DNA from: Lichenicoccus sp965276875 | Lineage (GTDB): Bacteria > Pseudomonadota > Alphaproteobacteria > Acetobacterales > Acetobacteraceae | Reading direction: 5' to 3' | NCBI RefSeq assembly: GCF_965276875.1 | Contig: NZ_OZ255701.1 | Location: 2,852,001 to 2,916,000, forward strand | Length of the DNA stretch: 64,000 nt | Part shown: piece by piece, positions 60,057-64,000 of the stretch | How positions within the stretch are numbered: the first letter of the stretch is position 1 | Layout of the letters: every line of letters begins with the position of its first letter | Translations under genes and position numbers: made by a program | Notes under the pieces: model-generated | The model's database searches: none | Told to the model about the DNA's origin: nothing | Seen by the model: only the letters and a program-made list of their open reading frames with translations

Positions 60057-60881
60057 TTATAGTCCCGCCGCGACGATCTCGCGCAGCTTGCCGTGCAGGC
60101 CGGTGTTGCAGGCGACGACGTCGCACTCCGTCTCCAGCGCCTGATGGTCGCGGCCGGCCGGGTCGGTGGCGAAGCCGCCCGCCTCGCGCACCATCAGCAG
60201 GCCGGCGGCGCAGTCCCATTGCTTGACGCCCAGCTCCCAGTAGCCATCGAAGCGGCCGGCGGCGACCCAGGCGAGATCCAGTGCCGCGGCGCCGAAGCGT
60301 CGTATGCCGGCGACCTGGGGCATCAGCGCCCCAAGGGTGCGGGCGAAATGCAGCCGGTTCCGGTCGGATACCGCGGCAAACGGGATGCCGGTGGCGAACA
60401 CCGCCTCGGTGATGTCGCGGCGGGCGGAGACGCGCAGCCGGCGGTCGTTGAGCCAGGCGCCGGCGCCTTTCTCGGCCCAGAACATCTCGTTCGCGGCGGG
60501 ATTGTAGATCATGCCGGCGGTCAGTTCGGCGCTGCCGTCGGGCAGTCGCTTCTGCAGGGCGATGCTGACCGCCCAGTGCGGCATGCCATGCAGGAAGTTG
60601 GTGGTGCCGTCGAGCGGATCGACCACCCAGCGCCAGGCCCAGTTGTCGCTGCCTGAAGCGCCGCTCTCTTCCATGATCATCGCAAAACCCGGCCGCGCCC
60701 GCACCAGCTCCTCGCGGATCGCGGCCTCGGCGCGCAGATCCGCCTGGCTGACGAAGTCCGACGGTCCCTTGATGCTGACCTGGAGCTGCTCGACCTCGTT
60801 GAAGTCGCGCAGCAGCCGCTTCGATGCCTTCATCGCGGCGTTCTGCATGACCGACATGAGCGGGGAGAGGCGTTGAGCCAT
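60057..60881 (-). CDS. suhB: Inositol monophosphatase family protein (SuhB-like)
   Basis: A 274-residue Mg-dependent phosphatase. The motifs EESG (residues about 73-76), WVVDPLDGTTNFLHGMP and WDCAAGLLMVREAGG are the metal- and substrate-binding signature of the family. SuhB also participates in ribosomal RNA antitermination in E. coli. It lies nine bases after the efp stop, in the same transcript direction. The family is broad and the true substrate is not fixed by the sequence. Confidence 0.92.
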   Translation of the reverse strand: MAQRLSPLMSVMQNAAMKASKRLLRDFNEVEQLQVSIKGPSDFVSQADLRAEAAIREELVRARPGFAMIMEESGASGSDNWAWRWVVDPLDGTTNFLHGMPHWAVSIALQKRLPDGSAELTAGMIYNPAANEMFWAEKGAGAWLNDRRLRVSARRDITEAVFATGIPFAAVSDRNRLHFARTLGALMPQVAGIRRFGAAALDLAWVAAGRFDGYWELGVKQWDCAAGLLMVREAGGFATDPAGRDHQALETECDVVACNTGLHGKLREIVAAGL

Positions 60882-60890
60882 GCGTACAAT

Positions 60891-61457
60891 TCAGCCCTTG
60901 GCGCGTTCGACGTAGCTGGCGTCGTCGGTGCGCACCACGATCCGCTCGCCGGTCTCGATGAACGGCGGCACCATGGTCTTGACGCCGTTGGACAGCTTCG
61001 CCGGCTTGTAGGAGGAAGTCGCGGTCTGGCCCTTGACCACCGGATCGGCCTCGATGATTTCGAGCGTGACCTGCGGCGGCAGGTGCATGCCCACCGGGTC
61101 GCCTTCGACGAGGTCGACCACGACTTCCATGTTGTCCTGCAGGAAGGCGGCGCCGTCGCCGAGGATTGCCGCCGGGATCATCGCCTGCTCGAAGGTCTCG
61201 GGATCCATCAGCACCAGGTTGTCGCCGTCGGTGTAGGAGTAGGTGTATTCCTTCTGCTCGGTGAGCAGGCGTTCGACGGTGTCGGCGGTGCGCCAGCGTT
61301 CGTTGGTCTTGTTGCCGGTCTTGAGGTCGCGCATGTCGACCTGGATGAAGGCGCCGCCCTTGCCAGGGGAGATGATCTGCTGCTTGAGCACGGTCCAGCG
61401 GCGGCCGTCATGCTCGATGACCTGTCCGGCCCTGATCAGGTTGGCCTGCTGCTTCAT
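60891..61457 (-). CDS. efp: Elongation factor P
   Basis: A 188-residue protein of three beta-barrel domains. The residue modified by EpmA/EpmB is Lys33, seen at the loop tip in IISPGKGGAF. EF-P relieves ribosome stalling at polyproline. The genes for its modifying enzymes EpmB and EpmA are immediately upstream in the same window, so the beta-lysylation pathway is complete here. It is 34 bases after the epmB stop. Confidence 0.97.
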   Translation of the reverse strand: MKQQANLIRAGQVIEHDGRRWTVLKQQIISPGKGGAFIQVDMRDLKTGNKTNERWRTADTVERLLTEQKEYTYSYTDGDNLVLMDPETFEQAMIPAAILGDGAAFLQDNMEVVVDLVEGDPVGMHLPPQVTLEIIEADPVVKGQTATSSYKPAKLSNGVKTMVPPFIETGERIVVRTDDASYVERAKG

Positions 61458-61491
61458 CTCTCAACCTTGCCTTGCATCATGAGCCGGGCTT

Positions 61492-62529
61492 CTATCCCGC
61501 CGGTCCCTGTTGGGCAAGGTCGTGGACCGTGCCGGACGGGTCGCGCACCTGGCCTGCCGGCAGGTCCAGGTAGTCGGGGCCGAGCGGCACCTTGCCGTGC
61601 CCGCCGGGGATGTCCAGCACGTAGGTCGGCCAGGCGAGCCCGGTGACGCGGCCGCGCAAGTCCTCCAGCAGCCGGCGGCCTTCCGCGATCGGCACGGTGA
61701 AGCGCTGGGTGCCTGGGGCGGCGTCCAGATGGTGCAGATAATAGGGCTTGATACGGGCGGCGAGCATGGCGCGGAAGAGCGCCTCCAGCGCCGCGACGCT
61801 GTCATTGACGCCGCGCAGCAGCACCGACTGGCCCAGCACCGGGACGCCCTGGCGCTGCACCAGGCGGATAGCGGCGCGCGCCGCTTGGGTGAACTCGCGC
61901 GCATGGTTGGTGTGCACCACCAGCCATAGGGCTCGGTTGGTCTCCAGTGCTGCGACCAGCGCCGAGTCGAGCCGTTCGGGGTCGGCAACCGGCACCCGGC
62001 TATGGACGCGTATGGTGTGGACGTGCGGCATGGCTTCCAGTGCCGTGACGATCCGGCGCAGACGGCGGGCGGAGAGCAGCAGCGGATCGCCGCCGGTCAG
62101 GATCACCTCGCCGATTGCCGGGTTTGACGCCAGCCAGTCGAGGGCGCGCTCAAGTGCTGCGTCATCGAGCACGCCGCCTGTGGGGCCGACCCGCTCGCGA
62201 CGAAAGCAGAACCGGCAATAGAGCGGACAGACCAGCAGCGGCGTCAGCAAAGCGCGATCGGCATAGCGATGCACAATGCCCGGCACCGGGGAATGTGCCG
62301 CGTCGCCAGTCGGGTCGGAGTGCTCATGCAAGGCGGTGACGACCTCGTCGGGATGCGGCACCACCTGGCGTGCGATCGGGTCGTCGGCACGCTCGATCAG
62401 CGCGGCGAAGGCCGGCGGGATCAGCGTGGCATAGCGCCGGCCGACCGCATCGAGGGCCGCGCGGTCGGTCTCGCGCACGAGCCCGGCGCGGATCAGCGCT
62501 TCGGTATCGCGCAGGTTGCGGTTTGCCAT
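61492..62529 (-). CDS. epmB: EF-P (R)-beta-lysine 2,3-aminomutase
   Basis: A 345-residue radical SAM enzyme that isomerises (S)-alpha-lysine to (R)-beta-lysine for EF-P modification. The iron-sulfur cysteines are 101, 105 and 108 in CPLYCRFC. Downstream are VILTGGDPLLLS and IRVHSRVPV. It is shorter than the KamA catabolic enzymes and lies beside efp, supporting the EpmB assignment. The ATG at 62529 is 23 bases from the divergent epmA start. Confidence 0.93.
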   Translation of the reverse strand: MANRNLRDTEALIRAGLVRETDRAALDAVGRRYATLIPPAFAALIERADDPIARQVVPHPDEVVTALHEHSDPTGDAAHSPVPGIVHRYADRALLTPLLVCPLYCRFCFRRERVGPTGGVLDDAALERALDWLASNPAIGEVILTGGDPLLLSARRLRRIVTALEAMPHVHTIRVHSRVPVADPERLDSALVAALETNRALWLVVHTNHAREFTQAARAAIRLVQRQGVPVLGQSVLLRGVNDSVAALEALFRAMLAARIKPYYLHHLDAAPGTQRFTVPIAEGRRLLEDLRGRVTGLAWPTYVLDIPGGHGKVPLGPDYLDLPAGQVRDPSGTVHDLAQQGPAG

Positions 62530-62552
62530 GCACGCGCTGTACTGCCGAGGCC

Positions 62553-63548
62553 ATGACCCCGCAAGCATCCGACCCGATCACCGACCGGCTGGCCCCGCTG
62601 CGCCGGCGCGCGCTGATGCTGCGCGGGGTGCGCGCATTTTTCGACGGGCGCGGTTATCTGGAGGTGGAAACCCCGTATGCGGTGCCGACGCCGGGGGAGG
62701 AGGTGCATCTGCGTCCGTTCGAGACGACGCGCGTCGCACCCGACGGGAGCGCGCAGCGCCTGTTCCTGCACACCAGTCCGGAATTTGCAATGAAGCGGCT
62801 GCTGGCCGCGACCGGATGCAGGCTGTTCCAACTCGCCCGGGTTTGGCGCAACAACGAGGGCAGCGACACCCATGCCGCGGAATTCAGCCTGCTGGAATGG
62901 TATCGGCCGGGTGCGGACCTCGCCGGGCTGATGGACGAAACCGAGGCGCTGCTGCGCGCCACCCTGCCACCGACGGTCTCCTGGGGTGGGGCGTCCTGCC
63001 GGATCGATCGTCCGTTCGAGCGGCTGACGATGCAGGAGGCGTTCGCCCGCCATGTCGGCGCCGACCTGCTCGCAACCGAGGGCGACGCGACGGCGCTGGC
63101 GCGGCAGGCGGGTGTCAGATTGCGGGACGGCGAGGGGTGGGAGGATCTGTTCTTCCGGCTGTTGCTGAGCCGGGTGGAGCCGCAGATCGGCCGCACCGTG
63201 CCGACCTTTCTTACGCATTGGCCGCAAAGCCAGGCCGCACTCGCCAGGCGGGACCCGGCCGATCCACGCGCCGCCTTGCGGTTTGAGCTCTATGCAAGCG
63301 GCCTTGAACTTGCCAATGCCTTCGAGGAGTTGACCGATCCGGCCGAGCAACGCCAGCGCTTCCTCGCCGACCGGGCGCGTCGGCTGGAGTTCGACCCAAC
63401 GCTTGACTGGCCGCTTGACGAGGCGCTGCTGGAGGCACTGGCACGTCTGCCGTCCTGCGCCGGCATCGCTTTGGGCTTCGATCGGCTGGTGCTGCTGGCC
63501 ACCGGAGCGCCACGTCTCGCGGATGTCATCTGGCTGGGTCGAAATTGA
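62553..63548 (+). CDS. epmA: EF-P lysine lysyltransferase (PoxA/GenX)
   Basis: A 331-residue paralogue of the class II lysyl-tRNA synthetase catalytic domain without the anticodon-binding domain. Motif 1 is near FFDGRGYLEVETPYAVPTPG, motif 2 is FQLARVWRNNEGSDTHAAEFSLLEWYRP, and motif 3 is CAGIALGFDRLVLLATG. It adds beta-lysine made by EpmB to Lys33 of EF-P. It runs divergently from epmB; the 23-base spacer leaves no room for two separate promoters outside coding DNA. Confidence 0.95.
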   Translation: MTPQASDPITDRLAPLRRRALMLRGVRAFFDGRGYLEVETPYAVPTPGEEVHLRPFETTRVAPDGSAQRLFLHTSPEFAMKRLLAATGCRLFQLARVWRNNEGSDTHAAEFSLLEWYRPGADLAGLMDETEALLRATLPPTVSWGGASCRIDRPFERLTMQEAFARHVGADLLATEGDATALARQAGVRLRDGEGWEDLFFRLLLSRVEPQIGRTVPTFLTHWPQSQAALARRDPADPRAALRFELYASGLELANAFEELTDPAEQRQRFLADRARRLEFDPTLDWPLDEALLEALARLPSCAGIALGFDRLVLLATGAPRLADVIWLGRN

Positions 63549-63629
63549 CGGCGCGGAAATTGCAATATGTCCCGCACGGCACGATGTCTCGGCCATGCAG
63601 TGTTTCAACCCTATCGGCTGGTGTGCCTG

Positions 63630-64000
63630 ATGTCCCCTCGTCGTTTGCTTCCCCTGGCGTTGCCATTACTGGTTCTTGCCGGCTGTGCGGTGCCGTCGCC
63701 GGCGCAGCGGCGTTTGCTCGATTCCATGATCGGCAAACCGCCGGTTGACCTGGTGCGCGCGTTCGGCGTGCCGAGCCGCACCTACAGCACCGATGGCCAT
63801 ACCTTCCTCGCCTATATCGACCATGAGACCGGCTACTCCCCCGGCACCCCGGGCTGGGGCTGGGGCTTTGGCGGCTATGGTTGGGGCGGCGGTGGCTTCG
63901 GCGGCGGTTATGGCGGCTTCGGCGGCTATGGGCTCGGCTATGATAGCGGGTTCGGTGGCGGTATTCCGCCCAGCTATTACAGCACGACCTGTCAGACCAC
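63630..64000 (+). CDS. Glycine-rich lipoprotein, 3' end outside the window
   Basis: The frame opens at an ATG at 63630 and has not ended at the right edge (123 residues visible). A lipobox LAGC (after RRLLPLALPLLVLAGC) shows it is a lipoprotein. Next comes a short conserved-looking part (RLLDSMIGKPPVDLVRAFGVPSRTYSTDGHTFLAYIDHE), similar to lipoproteins that read GMxxxxLIxxfGxPxxxxxxxG, then a Gly/Trp/Tyr-rich stretch (GWGWGFGGYGWGGGGFGGG). Its function is unknown. It lies 81 bases after epmA. Confidence 0.8.
   Translation, partial: MSPRRLLPLALPLLVLAGCAVPSPAQRRLLDSMIGKPPVDLVRAFGVPSRTYSTDGHTFLAYIDHETGYSPGTPGWGWGFGGYGWGGGGFGGGYGGFGGYGLGYDSGFGGGIPPSYYSTTCQT

Overview
The window is 64 kb of GC-rich DNA from an alphaproteobacterium, most likely of the Acetobacteraceae/Rhodospirillales. 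The basis is mixed. The sequence shows a 5-aminolevulinate synthase (Shemin pathway), a ccmCDEFGHI cytochrome c maturation operon, an alphaproteobacterial-type promoter (TTGACA-17-GCTAGAC) before the ribosomal operon, frequent TTG/GTG starts and about 65-70% GC by eye. The family assignment is inference.

Left end (1-5.4 kb) looks accessory. It holds the 3' part of copA, then copB, a decayed MFS gene with an in-frame stop, a small lipoprotein, two adjacent palindromic elements bounded by CTAG, and an ArsP-type permease. A Nudix hydrolase and a LOG-type phosphoribohydrolase follow. From 5.5 to 9.9 kb there is a tRNA-Pro(CGG) whose 3' end is tandemly duplicated, an MFS protein with an extra C-terminal exported domain, an FkbM methyltransferase and class II fumarase.

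From 14.1 to 10.1 kb (minus strand) lies the most unusual operon: a DUF3034 outer-membrane barrel, an exported truncated haemoglobin, a type-1 copper cupredoxin and a membrane-bound GGDEF-EAL protein. It is a candidate envelope gas or redox sensing system that feeds c-di-GMP. Just upstream on the same strand is the ccm operon (19.6-14.3 kb). Together with hemA at 55 kb, haem is a recurring theme.

From 19.7 to 37.8 kb are mostly single or paired chromosomal genes: YciI, EVE, an XRE regulator, EcsC, flavin reductase, aat, bcp-glnE, an AsmA/YhdP-like giant, glgX, DUF29, a RES-Xre toxin-antitoxin pair, rmuC and a GFA protein.

From 37.8 to 49.1 kb is rplK-rplA-rplJ-rplL-rpoB-rpoC with a promoter, an L10-type leader, an attenuator-like hairpin before rpoB, a palindromic repeat between rpoB and rpoC, and a terminator after rpoC. 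secE-nusG is not upstream.

From 49.2 to 53.4 kb are a hybrid histidine kinase and a second GGDEF-EAL protein, then an APC permease, hemA and a formate/nitrite-type channel. From 60.0 to 57.2 kb is a three-gene MotA/ExbB-like, MotB/OmpA-like and OmpA-like envelope cassette of unknown role. The right end is an EF-P module: suhB, efp and epmB, with epmA divergent only 23 bases away, and then the start of a glycine-rich lipoprotein cut by the window edge.
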